Part shown: piece by piece, positions 1-7,661 of the stretch
How positions within the stretch are numbered: the stretch's first letter is position 1
How the letters are laid out: the number at the start of each line of letters is the position of its first letter
From: Candidatus Bathyarchaeota archaeon
GTDB taxonomy: Archaea; Thermoproteota; Bathyarchaeia; Bathyarchaeales; Bathycorpusculaceae
Direction: 5' to 3'
Length of the DNA: 40,542 nt
Assembly: GCA_026014585.1 (NCBI GenBank)
Contig: JAOZIA010000015.1
Coordinates: forward strand, 1 to 40,542
The notes under the pieces: model-generated
Database searches by the model: none
Told to the model about the DNA's origin: nothing
What the model saw: the letters and a program-made list of their open reading frames with translations, nothing else
Made by a program: the position numbers and the translations under genes

Positions 1-147
1 CTTCTTCGAGGTCTTTGAGGGTGTTAACTCGGATGTATACGGGCGGTGTTTTCATGCTGCCATGTAGGAATGCTTCGGCTTCTTGCCGTCCGAAAAGCCC
101 AATGCAGTACTGGACAAACCAGAGGGGATGGAAGGTTTTGAGGCTTA
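1..147. repeat. 147-bp terminal direct repeat, left copy
   Basis: Bases 1-147 are identical, in the same orientation, to 40396-40542. The repeat lies inside the coding region of the RNA methyltransferase on the minus strand. A repeat exactly at both contig ends is what an assembler leaves when it closes a circle, so the non-redundant length would be about 40,395 bp. A biological terminal repeat is possible but less likely, because the repeat is plain coding sequence. Confidence 0.95.
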
Positions 148-300
148 CTGCTCCTCATCCAAAGCCGCCGGCGTCAGCTGCTCTTGTGATACGTTTCAAG
201 GGTTCCAAAATTTCTTCAACTACAGCATTTCTATTTGGTGCCTATGAAATTCATTGCAGAAACGATAGAGGGGAGGTCACTAATGAAGCATTTTCAAGTT
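1..300 (-). pseudogene. Frame-broken 5' part of the RNA m5C methyltransferase gene
   Basis: Read leftward, 1-154 is open in the frame of the methyltransferase at the right end and encodes SLKTFHPLWFVQYC, then GLFGRQEAEAF, then the ATG. A TGA at 155-157 interrupts it. Just upstream the same frame resumes (about 158-241) with NAVVEEILEPLK and AADAGGF, and DEEQ is readable in a second frame at 158-147. Further upstream (about 234-290) a third frame reads SAMNFIGTK. Order and spacing resemble the N-terminal domain of archaeal RsmB-type proteins, which ends in a DEE..SLxTFxPxWF-like stretch. I infer a degraded N-terminal domain, or indel errors at a contig end. Only the segment inside the repeat is firm. 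Confidence 0.4.
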
Positions 301-436
301 ATTAGTATGCTGAATTTGGTGGCTGAGTTTTAGCCTAAACCGTTTTCCGCTCAAACAAGAGTTGTGCCTTTTGAGGCTGTGGGCTGGTTTTGTATCATAA
401 AGCAAAAATGTGAGGTTGCTGCTTTCTTAGATTGAC
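148..436. other. Stretch without an intact gene between the repeat and the first gene
   Basis: Apart from the broken methyltransferase reading frames on the minus strand, no convincing gene is visible. A plus-strand run of 29 codons from ATG 244 to TAG 333 has no recognisable motif and overlaps the remnant. No clear TATA element or terminator is seen ahead of the gene at 437. Confidence 0.5.
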
Positions 437-1972
437 TTGAAATTGCAGATGCCCCAACCCCAAAATGATACTAAAACTGACGATTTAGTACTTCTTCGGC
501 TTGACGTGGATTACCCGTACCCTTCACGCAACAAAAGCCTCATTTTAGCCTTCTTGGGCATCACAGTCAAATCAGGCTACGTGAAAAACGCTAAAATCAT
601 CGCCAAAATGATTAACGAATCAGACCAAAACATTAAGGCATACTGGTTTTTCACACCCAAAACCATCCCCGACAAGCAACTCCGCGAATTGCTTGACAAT
701 TCAAAACATGAAATCGGCTTACACATCGCAAAAAAAGCCCAAAAAGAACTTAAAAAACTCGAGGCAATAACAGGCAAAAAAATCCGCTACTACACCATTC
801 ATGGAACCCAACGATTGCTTGGACAAATAATTTGGAAAAGAAAACCTGGACAAACCAGAGCATCTGTGCCTTCTGATTTTCCACTAAAATCCTTCTACGA
901 GTTCCCAAACGATGGGCATCCCGTAAACTCTATCGGCTTAGACTGGTGCTGCAACGTTATGTCTCCCAAGGACGTAGACGAGATTGTTGCCCGCGCCGTA
1001 AAAACAGGGGAAATCTTGCATGTTCACCCTGAATGGCTCTTTAATCGTGGAAAACTAAACCACCGTGGACCCTTCTACCCTACGTTGAAGAAGATTTTGC
1101 AGGTTGACGGTGACCTTGACAATTTAAGTATCCAAAAGAAAGGTCTTATAAAAATCGCCAGTTTCACAACTGAATACCTGAAAGATTCCGTTTTCAACGA
1201 GGCTTTTCTTGGGAAATTAAAAGACCGAAACGTTGACGTTTACAGTTTTCTTGAACGTTCATGGTGCAATCCAATACCAAACCCACCCACGACATGGATA
1301 AAAAACTCTGACAATATTGCGTTACTGGAAATTTCCAGTTATGAGCAATGGTGGGCGCAAATAGGCAAGAAAACCCGCAATATGGTGCGTAAGGCTGAGA
1401 AAAGCGGGGTTCAAGTCAAAATTGTTGAGCCCAGTAAAGAGTTAGCGTTGGGTATTTGGAAAATTTATAATGAAACCCCAATACGTCAAGGCCGTGCTTT
1501 TTCGCATTATGGTGTTTCACTGGAAAATGTTGAGGCTCAGGTTATGTCTGCGCAGGACGGCATCTTTATCGGCGCTTACTTGGATGAGGAACTGTTGGGC
1601 TTTATCCAACTGGAGTTCGGTGACAATATCGGTATAGTTGCTCAGATTCTTTCACTCCAAAAACACTGGGACAAAGCCCTAAACAATGCGGTTTTAGCAA
1701 AAGCTGTAGAAGTTGCTACGCAGAAGAAGGCGCACTGGTTGATGTATGGCAGAATCGGCAATCACCCTTCCCTTGATATCTTTAAGCAAAACAATGGCTT
1801 CGTACAGTACCCCCTAAACAGGTACGTTATACCGCTTTCACGTAAAGGAAAACTTGCGGTCACGCTTGGACTACATAAACCCCTAAAAGATGCCCTGCCA
1901 TCAGTTATCAAAAAACCCTTGTTTCCCGTATTCAACTGGGTTAGCAGAACAAAAATCAAACTCAAACGTTAA
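437..1972 (+). CDS. Deacetylase-like / FemAB-GNAT-like fusion protein
   Basis: A two-part soluble protein of 511 residues. The N-terminal half resembles the NodB polysaccharide-deacetylase barrel: LRLDVDYPYPS (residues 20-30), HEIGLHI (91-97) and HVHPEW (195-200) supply the Asp and His residues expected of a metal site. The C-terminal half (about 285-480) resembles FemAB/GNAT peptidyl- or acyl-transferases, with a basic KKTRNMVRKAEKSGV stretch (311-325) and a GAYLDEELLGFIQL strand pair (379-392). Such FemAB-like domains occur in archaeal and bacterial polysaccharide loci, so a role in modifying a surface glycan is likely; the substrate is unknown. TTG at 437 is the first start and ATG at 449 an alternative. 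Its stop overlaps the stop of the convergent gene at 1969. Confidence 0.7.
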   Translation: MKLQMPQPQNDTKTDDLVLLRLDVDYPYPSRNKSLILAFLGITVKSGYVKNAKIIAKMINESDQNIKAYWFFTPKTIPDKQLRELLDNSKHEIGLHIAKKAQKELKKLEAITGKKIRYYTIHGTQRLLGQIIWKRKPGQTRASVPSDFPLKSFYEFPNDGHPVNSIGLDWCCNVMSPKDVDEIVARAVKTGEILHVHPEWLFNRGKLNHRGPFYPTLKKILQVDGDLDNLSIQKKGLIKIASFTTEYLKDSVFNEAFLGKLKDRNVDVYSFLERSWCNPIPNPPTTWIKNSDNIALLEISSYEQWWAQIGKKTRNMVRKAEKSGVQVKIVEPSKELALGIWKIYNETPIRQGRAFSHYGVSLENVEAQVMSAQDGIFIGAYLDEELLGFIQLEFGDNIGIVAQILSLQKHWDKALNNAVLAKAVEVATQKKAHWLMYGRIGNHPSLDIFKQNNGFVQYPLNRYVIPLSRKGKLAVTLGLHKPLKDALPSVIKKPLFPVFNWVSRTKIKLKR

Positions 1973-2238
1973 AGCAGTAAATCAGCTAAGAGTTTTTTGA
2001 GGATTTGCTTGTTTTTTATGCTGCGAAAAATCGCTTTCCCGCTGGTGTAGAGCCGAAAAGAGTATTCTTTAAAGGTTAACTCATAAATTACGCCCGCAAT
2101 CGTGTTTTTATGTTGAGTTCTTTGCATTATTTTTTGGATGACTTCATCTTTTTTCTCAAACTTAAAAATAACCACCACATCTCTTTCGGCACCACATACC
2201 CCCTCTATTCGTGCAACATAATCATCAACCGACGCCAT
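1969..2238 (-). CDS. Small protein resembling half of a TATA-binding protein
   Basis: An 89-residue protein, last gene of the leftward iron-sulfur operon, starting on the stop codon of the SufS gene, so probably translationally coupled. Not firmly recognised. Residues about 44-87 (AGVIYELTFKEYSFRLYTSGKAI, given here as AGVIYEL, then FKEYSFRLYTSGKAI, then helix IKNKQILKKLLADLL) resemble one TBP repeat, where a GVVYRL strand, a SGK turn and an amphipathic helix follow each other. TBP itself has two such repeats in about 180 residues, so this would be a single half. The link to iron-sulfur assembly is by position only. It could also be an unrelated alpha/beta protein. Confidence 0.6.
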   Translation of the reverse strand: MASVDDYVARIEGVCGAERDVVVIFKFEKKDEVIQKIMQRTQHKNTIAGVIYELTFKEYSFRLYTSGKAIFRSIKNKQILKKLLADLLL

Positions 2239-3407
2239 TACTGCGTCTCAATCTCCTTTAATATATCTATGAAGCGGTCAACTTCCTGTTGTGTATTGTA
2301 GAGGTAAAAGCTTGCCCGCGCAGAAGATTGAATCTTAAAGATTTCGTGCAGTGGCTGGGCACAGTGATATCCGCTACGAATCATTATGCCGTAGTTGTCG
2401 CAGAGCAGGGCAACATCATGAGATGACAAACCCTTAACACCAAATGGGATAATTCCGCATTTCATAGTGGCATCACTTGGACCATACATTGTGACGTTGC
2501 TGCATTCAAGCATCCGTTTCATCGCGTATGCGGTTAAGGCTTTTTCATGCTCAAAAATCTGAGCCATCCCTAAGCCTTGAAGGTAATCAATAGCTGCGTT
2601 TAGCCCAATAGCACCGCAAATGTCAGGGGTTCCTGCTTCAAACTTCCACGGCAACTCATTATAAACAATATCACAACGTGCTTTGCCCGTGTTGAACGAA
2701 ACGTCTCTTATCATTTCACCGCCGCCCTGAAAAGGCGACATAGCCTTAAGCAATTCCTTTTTGCCATACAACACGCCGATGCCTGTTGGACCCAACATTT
2801 TATGACCTGAAAACGCCAAAAAATCAACATCCAAATCCGACACGTCCACTGGCATGTGAGGCACCGACTGCGCACCGTCAACCAGCATGAGTGAGCCGTT
2901 ATCATGCACCATTTTTGTGATGGGTTTTATGTCGTTTATGACTCCGCTGACGTTTGAAACTTGGCTTAGGCAGGCAATTTTGGTTTTTTTAGATAGTTTG
3001 CTTTGGAAGTCCTCGATGTCAAGTATGCCTTCTTCGTTTACTTTGGCGTATTTTATTGTGAAGCCTTTGAGTTTTGAGATGATTTCCCATGGTACAATGT
3101 TGCTGTGATGCTCCATAAGAGAAACCAAAACCTCATCGCCAACGGATAGGTTGCTGATTCCCCAAGAATACGCCGCCAAGTTAATCGCCTCAGTTGTTCC
3201 CCTGACAAAAACAATGTTTGCGGGGTCTTTTGCGCCGATGAACTCTGCGGTTTTGCTTCGTGCTTTTTCGTAGAGGTCTGTTGCTTCGATGGAGAGGGTG
3301 TGGACGCCTCGGTGTACGTTTGCGTTGTGGTTAACGTAATAGTCGTTTATGGCGTCGATTACTTTTTGTGGTTTTTGGGTAGTTGCAGCGTTGTCGAAGT
3401 AAATCAT
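2238..3407 (-). CDS. sufS: Cysteine desulfurase, SufS type
   Basis: PLP enzyme that removes sulfur from cysteine to give alanine and an enzyme persulfide for iron-sulfur clusters. It is 389 residues, near the normal family length. All key residues are present: FDNAATT near the N-terminus, EHHSN (99-103) with the PLP-stacking His, LVDGAQS (175-181) with the Asp that pairs with the pyridine nitrogen, SGHK (200-203) with the Schiff-base Lys203, RSGYHCAQP (344-352) with catalytic Cys349, and SSARASF with the substrate-binding Arg364. It lies 65 bp downstream of the IscU gene. Because the NifS-like protein upstream is degenerate, this is the likely working desulfurase of the operon. Confidence 0.93.
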   Translation of the reverse strand: MIYFDNAATTQKPQKVIDAINDYYVNHNANVHRGVHTLSIEATDLYEKARSKTAEFIGAKDPANIVFVRGTTEAINLAAYSWGISNLSVGDEVLVSLMEHHSNIVPWEIISKLKGFTIKYAKVNEEGILDIEDFQSKLSKKTKIACLSQVSNVSGVINDIKPITKMVHDNGSLMLVDGAQSVPHMPVDVSDLDVDFLAFSGHKMLGPTGIGVLYGKKELLKAMSPFQGGGEMIRDVSFNTGKARCDIVYNELPWKFEAGTPDICGAIGLNAAIDYLQGLGMAQIFEHEKALTAYAMKRMLECSNVTMYGPSDATMKCGIIPFGVKGLSSHDVALLCDNYGIMIRSGYHCAQPLHEIFKIQSSARASFYLYNTQQEVDRFIDILKEIETQ

Positions 3408-3472
3408 TGGATTGCCGTTAATTTGCCTTTTCAGAATTGGGAAATCTTGGCGAATCCTGTCGGGGTCAAAAC

Positions 3473-3979
3473 TTATTTTTTTTCTTCCTCCGGCTTAAGC
3501 CTCTTTGAAAGAGTCTTAGCAAGTTCCTCTTCCTCTAAGGCTTGTTTCTCCTCAAACGTTAAATCTTTAGGAAGCCAAACTGGTGCTTCGCCGCCTTTTT
3601 CCGTAAAATACTGGCGGATGGCACGTTTAAGTGCACCCACAGCAAGAACACCACAGTGGAACTTGACGCTGGGCAAACCCCCAATTTCTTCGGTGACACG
3701 TTTCCAAGTGATGTCAGTCCATGCAGTTTCTAAGCTTAAGCCTTTAATCATTTCAGTAACTATGTTGGATGTGGCGATGTTGGCTGCGCAGCCGTAACTT
3801 TCGAAGCTGGCTTTGGTTATTGTGTTGTTTTCGATTTTGAGGTAAAAGGTTATCATGTCTCCACAGGCGGGATTGCCTGCGATGGCGACTACTGTTGCGT
3901 CTTCCATTTTTCCAAGGTTTTTGGGGTTACGGAATAAATCCATAACTTTGGGGTTGTACGGTAGGGGTATTCGTGACAT
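3473..3979 (-). CDS. iscU: IscU/SufU-type iron-sulfur scaffold
   Basis: Scaffold on which a [2Fe-2S] cluster is built from iron and desulfurase-derived sulfur. The IscU core (residues 1-120) has the three cluster cysteines and the Asp: NPACGD (Cys39, Asp41), SYGCAANIA (Cys64) and LPSVKFHC (His108, Cys109). A charged tail of about 45 residues (125-168), rich in Glu and Lys, extends beyond the usual end and may form a helix or contact a partner. The gene sits one base after the NifS-like gene and upstream of sufS, so the three are probably one transcript. Confidence 0.92.
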   Translation of the reverse strand: MSRIPLPYNPKVMDLFRNPKNLGKMEDATVVAIAGNPACGDMITFYLKIENNTITKASFESYGCAANIATSNIVTEMIKGLSLETAWTDITWKRVTEEIGGLPSVKFHCGVLAVGALKRAIRQYFTEKGGEAPVWLPKDLTFEEKQALEEEELAKTLSKRLKPEEEKK

Positions 3980-3980
3980 T

Positions 3981-5204
3981 TTATTCTACTCCTGTTGAAC
4001 CAACGATGCCTCTTATCCTATTCACAGCTGAAGGTAACACTTCCAAAACGTAAGCTATATCCTCTTCTGTAAAGCTACGCGTAACCTTCATCAAAATGCT
4101 GCCATGAGCTTCACTGTATCTGCGCCCAATCGCAACCAACACGTGGCTTGGCTGCAAAAGCCTTCGACTACAGGCGCTTCCACTGGACACATAAACGCCC
4201 TTAAGACTCAATTCAATGGTTAACGCTTCGCCCTCACAGCGCAAAATGCTGACGTTGGCGTTGTCGGGGCTGCGTTTGTCTCCTTTTGGACCGTTAAACC
4301 GTAAATCCGAAAGCTCACCAAATATGCCATCAACCAGCATATCGCGTAATCTCCGCATTTTAGCAACATTGGCATCGAAATCTTGGAAAGCCAACTCAGA
4401 TGCCTTGGTGAAGCCAACAATTAAGGGCGTGTTTTCAATGCCTGGCCAAAGCCGCTGAGTCCCAATTTGTCCTTCAATGATGCGTTCCATGCTTATGCCG
4501 TCTCGAAGCCACAGTGCGCCCATACCGCGTGGACCCTGAATCTTGTAACTACTCAGTGTTGCCATGTCAACGTTTAGGTCTTGTACGTTGAAGGGGATTC
4601 TGCAGTATGCGTCGCTGGCGCCCGTGTGAAAGAGCGTTTTGGGGTTTTTGTCTTTAACGATTTGCACGGCTTCCTTGAGGGGTTGGATTGTGCCGATTTC
4701 ATTGTTCACGGCGGAGATACTGACGAGGATTGTTTCTTTGTCTACTGCTTCTCTGAGTTTTTCCAAATCCACAAAGCCCTCATAGTCAACAGGCACTTTA
4801 ACAGTTGAAAACCCAAATTTACTCATCATCTCTGCAGTTTGCATCACGTTGACGGGTTCGATTTCGCTGATTACGATTTTTTTACCATGCTCTTTCTGCG
4901 CAAAACAGGCGCCCATGATGGCTTGATTGTTTGCTTCGGTTTCGCTGGGTGTAAAAGTGAGTTCTTCTTGGTTTTTTGCGCCGATGAATTTGCTGATTTT
5001 TTGGAAGCACCCCATTACGGCTTCGAATGCTTCCCAGCCGGGTTTGTGGGTGAGTGAGGGGTTGCCATAGGCAGTTTTGTTAAAGTAGGGCAGCATTGCG
5101 TCTACGACTTCTTGGGGGACAATGCAGCTGTTTTCGTTGTCTAGGTAGACTTGGCGGGTTATGCCTTCGTGGAGTTTTAGGAGTTCTTTTACGTTTTCAA
5201 CCAT
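3981..5204 (-). CDS. Divergent NifS/IscS-like protein, probably not a standard desulfurase
   Basis: Class V aminotransferase fold, 407 residues, first gene of the iron-sulfur operon. It keeps Lys221 (SSYKIQGP), the NNEIG segment (167-171) and a loop cysteine Cys345 (SSGSACSRR). Aligned by eye with E. coli IscS, several cofactor and substrate residues differ. The stacking His is Pro117 (IEPVNV). The Asp that pairs with the PLP nitrogen is Gly195 and the nearby Gln is Asp198 (HTGASD). The His before the Lys is Tyr220, and the carboxylate-binding Arg appears to be Leu371. The N-terminal NAATT motif reads NENSC. Archaeoglobus IscS is known to lack the PLP lysine, so loss of function in archaeal IscS has precedent. 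A structural or persulfide-carrier role for IscU is my inference. Confidence 0.85.
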   Translation of the reverse strand: MVENVKELLKLHEGITRQVYLDNENSCIVPQEVVDAMLPYFNKTAYGNPSLTHKPGWEAFEAVMGCFQKISKFIGAKNQEELTFTPSETEANNQAIMGACFAQKEHGKKIVISEIEPVNVMQTAEMMSKFGFSTVKVPVDYEGFVDLEKLREAVDKETILVSISAVNNEIGTIQPLKEAVQIVKDKNPKTLFHTGASDAYCRIPFNVQDLNVDMATLSSYKIQGPRGMGALWLRDGISMERIIEGQIGTQRLWPGIENTPLIVGFTKASELAFQDFDANVAKMRRLRDMLVDGIFGELSDLRFNGPKGDKRSPDNANVSILRCEGEALTIELSLKGVYVSSGSACSRRLLQPSHVLVAIGRRYSEAHGSILMKVTRSFTEEDIAYVLEVLPSAVNRIRGIVGSTGVE

Positions 5205-5312
5205 ACAGTATCCTGACCGTTTTTAGGGATAAGATAACTCGCTACTGTTCAAAATAATAATTAATCAAGTAAAAAAACTTTGGCTGATTTGGGTTGTTAA
5301 AAAATAAGAAGG

Positions 5313-6467
5313 TTAGACGAAGCTTTGGATTGGCGAATCGTCAGCTTCTTGGGTTGCAGTTTTTATTTCTTGAATTTTTGTTTTTGTCAGTGACCGAATG
5401 TCGTTAAAGTATGTCATTTCACTAAAGCTGACAAGCGTGATTGCGGTGCCTTCCGTTCCTTTGCGTGCGGTTCTGCCGATGCGGTGGAAATAGTTCGGTG
5501 GATCCATTGGAACATCATAGTTGATTATGTGGGTTATGCCTTCAATGTCTAAGCCACGAGCTGCAACATCAGTGGCGATAAGCAGGTTTGTTCTGCCTGA
5601 ACGGAAATCTCCAATTGCACGTTCTCTTTGTGCTTGTGTAAAACCAGCGTGCAGTGCTTGTGAGCGGATGCGTCTGCGGTAGAGTTGGTCGGAAAGTTTG
5701 CTTGCTTCATGGCGGGTTCGGCAGAAAACAATGGCTTTATCCACGCTTTGGTCTTGTAGGATGTTAATGAGTGCGTTGAATTTGCCGCTTTGGTTAACGG
5801 CTATGTAGTACTGTTTCATCTGGGTTACTGCTATCTCGTCTTTGCTAACCATGATTTTTTCTGGGTTTTTCATGTACTGATTGCAGATGCTCATGACATT
5901 TTGGTCAATGGTTGCGCTAAAAAGGCTGGTTTGTCTGTCTTTGGGCACCTTAGATAGGATATACTTGATATCATCAATAAAGCCCATGTCCAGCATGCGA
6001 TCTGCCTCATCCAAAACAACAATCTTCGCCGCTGATAAATTCAACACACGCCGCTTCATTAGGTCAATTAAGCGACCTGGCGTGCCTACTACAATGTGAA
6101 CTCCACTTGATAGCGCGTGGATTTGTTTGTTGATGGATTCCCCGCCATAAACTGCTAAGACTTTGATTTTGCGGTGTTTGGCGAATTTTGCCATGTTATC
6201 TGCTACTTGCAAGGCAAGCTCACGGGTTGGTGTCAAAATCAGGCCTTGAACACCACGGATTTCGCGGTTTATCCGTTCAACCATGGGCAGCCCGAAAGCT
6301 GCGGTTTTTCCTGTTCCTGTTTGCGCTTGACCGATAACGTCTCTGCCTTCAAGCAGTGGTATTATCGCTTGGGCTTGTATTGGAAAAAGTTCCTTAAACC
6401 CAAGTTCCTCTATACTTCTTAAGACTTCCCCACTTAGAGGTAAGTCTTGAAATTTTTGAATTTGCAT
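5313..6467 (-). CDS. DEAD-box ATP-dependent RNA helicase
   Basis: Unwinds short RNA duplexes with ATP, acting in RNA folding, ribosome assembly or decay. The minimal two-RecA core of about 384 residues is complete: Q motif with Gln31, AQTGTGKT (48-55), PTRELA, TPGR, DEAD (153-156), SAT (184-186), ATDVAARGLD (298-307) and HRIGRTAR (328-335). There is only a short tail and no C-terminal RNA-binding domain. I chose ATG at 6467 because the Q-motif Phe lies a few residues in and a GGAGA site lies upstream; an in-frame GTG at 6491 is the alternative. The gene stands alone, downstream of a long leader with an inverted repeat, which would suit a cold- or stress-responsive helicase. Confidence 0.95.
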   Translation of the reverse strand: MQIQKFQDLPLSGEVLRSIEELGFKELFPIQAQAIIPLLEGRDVIGQAQTGTGKTAAFGLPMVERINREIRGVQGLILTPTRELALQVADNMAKFAKHRKIKVLAVYGGESINKQIHALSSGVHIVVGTPGRLIDLMKRRVLNLSAAKIVVLDEADRMLDMGFIDDIKYILSKVPKDRQTSLFSATIDQNVMSICNQYMKNPEKIMVSKDEIAVTQMKQYYIAVNQSGKFNALINILQDQSVDKAIVFCRTRHEASKLSDQLYRRRIRSQALHAGFTQAQRERAIGDFRSGRTNLLIATDVAARGLDIEGITHIINYDVPMDPPNYFHRIGRTARKGTEGTAITLVSFSEMTYFNDIRSLTKTKIQEIKTATQEADDSPIQSFV

Positions 6468-6480
6468 ATTGATTATTTTT

Positions 6481-6485
6481 TCTCC
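6481..6485 (-). promoter_or_regulatory. Ribosome binding site favouring helicase ATG at 6467
   Basis: On the minus strand this reads GGAGA, 13 bases before ATG 6467. It lies inside the longer alternative reading that would begin with GTG at 6491, so it argues for the shorter start. Confidence 0.45.
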
Positions 6486-6515
6486 TGCCACAGAAATAAT
6501 TCATGCCTATTTTCG

Positions 6516-6531
6516 AAAGCTCAGGAGCTTT
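6516..6531. repeat. Perfect inverted repeat in helicase leader
   Basis: AAAGCTC and GAGCTTT, 7-base arms separated by AG. It lies between the helicase start and its likely TATA element. It could be an operator in DNA or a small hairpin in the leader RNA; the two-base loop makes a DNA-binding site at least as likely. Confidence 0.4.
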
Positions 6532-6578
6532 AGTGATACATGAGTTAATGTGACGAACTAACAACATTTTGAAGGGCG

Positions 6579-6588
6579 TATAAAAGGC
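6579..6588 (-). promoter_or_regulatory. TATA-like element for the helicase gene
   Basis: On the minus strand this reads CCTTTTATAC. Transcription starting about 25 bases downstream would leave a leader of roughly 90 bases ahead of ATG 6467, unusually long for an archaeal gene. The plus-strand reading (TATAAAAGG) could equally serve rightward transcription. Confidence 0.35.
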
Positions 6589-6642
6589 TTTAGCAGGATT
6601 TGAGGGTATTCAATACTTAATTTTTGAGAAATTAGTGTAGTT

Positions 6643-6652
6643 TTCTATATAA
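6643..6652 (+). promoter_or_regulatory. TATA-like element for the small membrane-protein pair
   Basis: An AT-rich TTCTATATAA stretch lies about 110 bases before the preferred start (6764) and about 43 before an upstream in-frame ATG (6695). It is the best promoter candidate for the rightward pair. Confidence 0.35.
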
Positions 6653-6763
6653 TTTGTTTTTGATGTTGTTGTATTATTTCAATCACAAACGTAAATGTAT
6701 TATCATTTGGTTCTTTTCGATTTGGTTCCAACTGAAAGCTTACTTTTAAGCAGGCTAAGTTTT

Positions 6764-7192
6764 ATGAAGAAATGGATCATTGGGCTATTCGTATTTTTTT
6801 GTCTTATGCTTCTATACACTAGACTTGACTATTTAATCAATAAAGAGTTATATTCTTACGGTTTAGTATTTAGCATCAACTGGTACTTTACCAATCAAAT
6901 AGTCTACATTTTGCTCTACCAAACAGCAATACTCACGCTTCACCTCTACCACAAAAACACAAAATTAACTATTTTTTTAGAAGCCTTTGTAGTAACATCT
7001 ACACAAGACTTGGTTTATTTTGGCTTATGGACTCAGGGTGTTTTTCCAGCATATGAGTGGACTTGGACCTCTTACTATTTCCTGTTTGGCGTGTGGAACA
7101 CTTCAACTCAATTTTTTGCTTCAGGCATAATGTTTATTGGAGCACTTCTGCTTCTATTTGAAGAGAAATTACGGAGACGTTTTGTGAAATGA
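6764..7192 (+). CDS. Small multi-pass membrane protein, unknown function
   Basis: About 142 residues with four hydrophobic segments: WIIGLFVFFCLMLLY, then VYILLYQTAILTLHL, then FLEAFVVTSTQDLVYFGLW, then FFASGIMFIGALLLLF, ending in a basic RRRF tail. I do not recognise a family. Start chosen at ATG 6764 (MKKWIIG), a positive N-terminus directly before the first membrane segment; ATG 6695 would add 23 residues of little character. It overlaps the next gene by the four bases ATGA, so the two are co-translated. Confidence 0.65.
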   Translation: MKKWIIGLFVFFCLMLLYTRLDYLINKELYSYGLVFSINWYFTNQIVYILLYQTAILTLHLYHKNTKLTIFLEAFVVTSTQDLVYFGLWTQGVFPAYEWTWTSYYFLFGVWNTSTQFFASGIMFIGALLLLFEEKLRRRFVK

Positions 7193-7443
7193 GTAAAAAA
7201 ACCAAAAAACCTCCACCACATTTTTCCACTCGGTCAATCGAAAAAGAAACAGATGATACTTATGATATTTACAATTCAAAACAACGTGAACAAATGCTTG
7301 ACGATGATGAAATAACTGTTGAAGAAGAGGCTTTTATGCGCGGGCGTGACGAAGCATATAGAAAGAAAAAGCTACGTCAGAGGGCTAGTCATGTTGATTC
7401 TGTTTCTGTTGAGCTAGCAAAAGAAGACGCTGAAGACAGTTAG
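7189..7443 (+). CDS. Small charged protein, unknown function
   Basis: 84 residues, hydrophilic, no cysteine and no membrane segment. A basic start (SKKTKKPPPH) is followed by an acidic middle (DDDEITVEEEAF, about residues 44-55), a basic stretch (YRKKKLRQR) and an acidic end. It is probably helical or disordered. The ATGA overlap with the membrane protein upstream suggests it works at the membrane with that partner. No family recognised. Confidence 0.6.
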   Translation: MSKKTKKPPPHFSTRSIEKETDDTYDIYNSKQREQMLDDDEITVEEEAFMRGRDEAYRKKKLRQRASHVDSVSVELAKEDAEDS

Positions 7444-7661
7444 CTGTTTTGGAAATATTGTGGATGCTATTTTGAAGAAAAATCAGGAAAGACTAAGGTT
7501 GCTATTAATTAATGTGGGAGTAAATAAACGAGAAAAACTTCCCCACTGTTTTTCCCAGACAGTAGCTCCATATTTTTAAAAAATATCTTGTTTTTTCAGC
7601 CATTTGGCTAAATATGTCTTAATTCAAAGCTGTTTTTGTGTCCATCAGATTATCTTATTTG

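Noticed and set aside
15..305. Plus-strand open frame of 96 codons at the left end
   Set aside because: Half of it is antisense to the methyltransferase coding sequence inside the terminal repeat, and the translation has no recognisable domain or plausible composition.
244..333. 29-codon plus-strand frame starting at ATG 244
   Set aside because: Short, no motif, no ribosome binding site, and overlaps the frame-broken methyltransferase remnant on the other strand.
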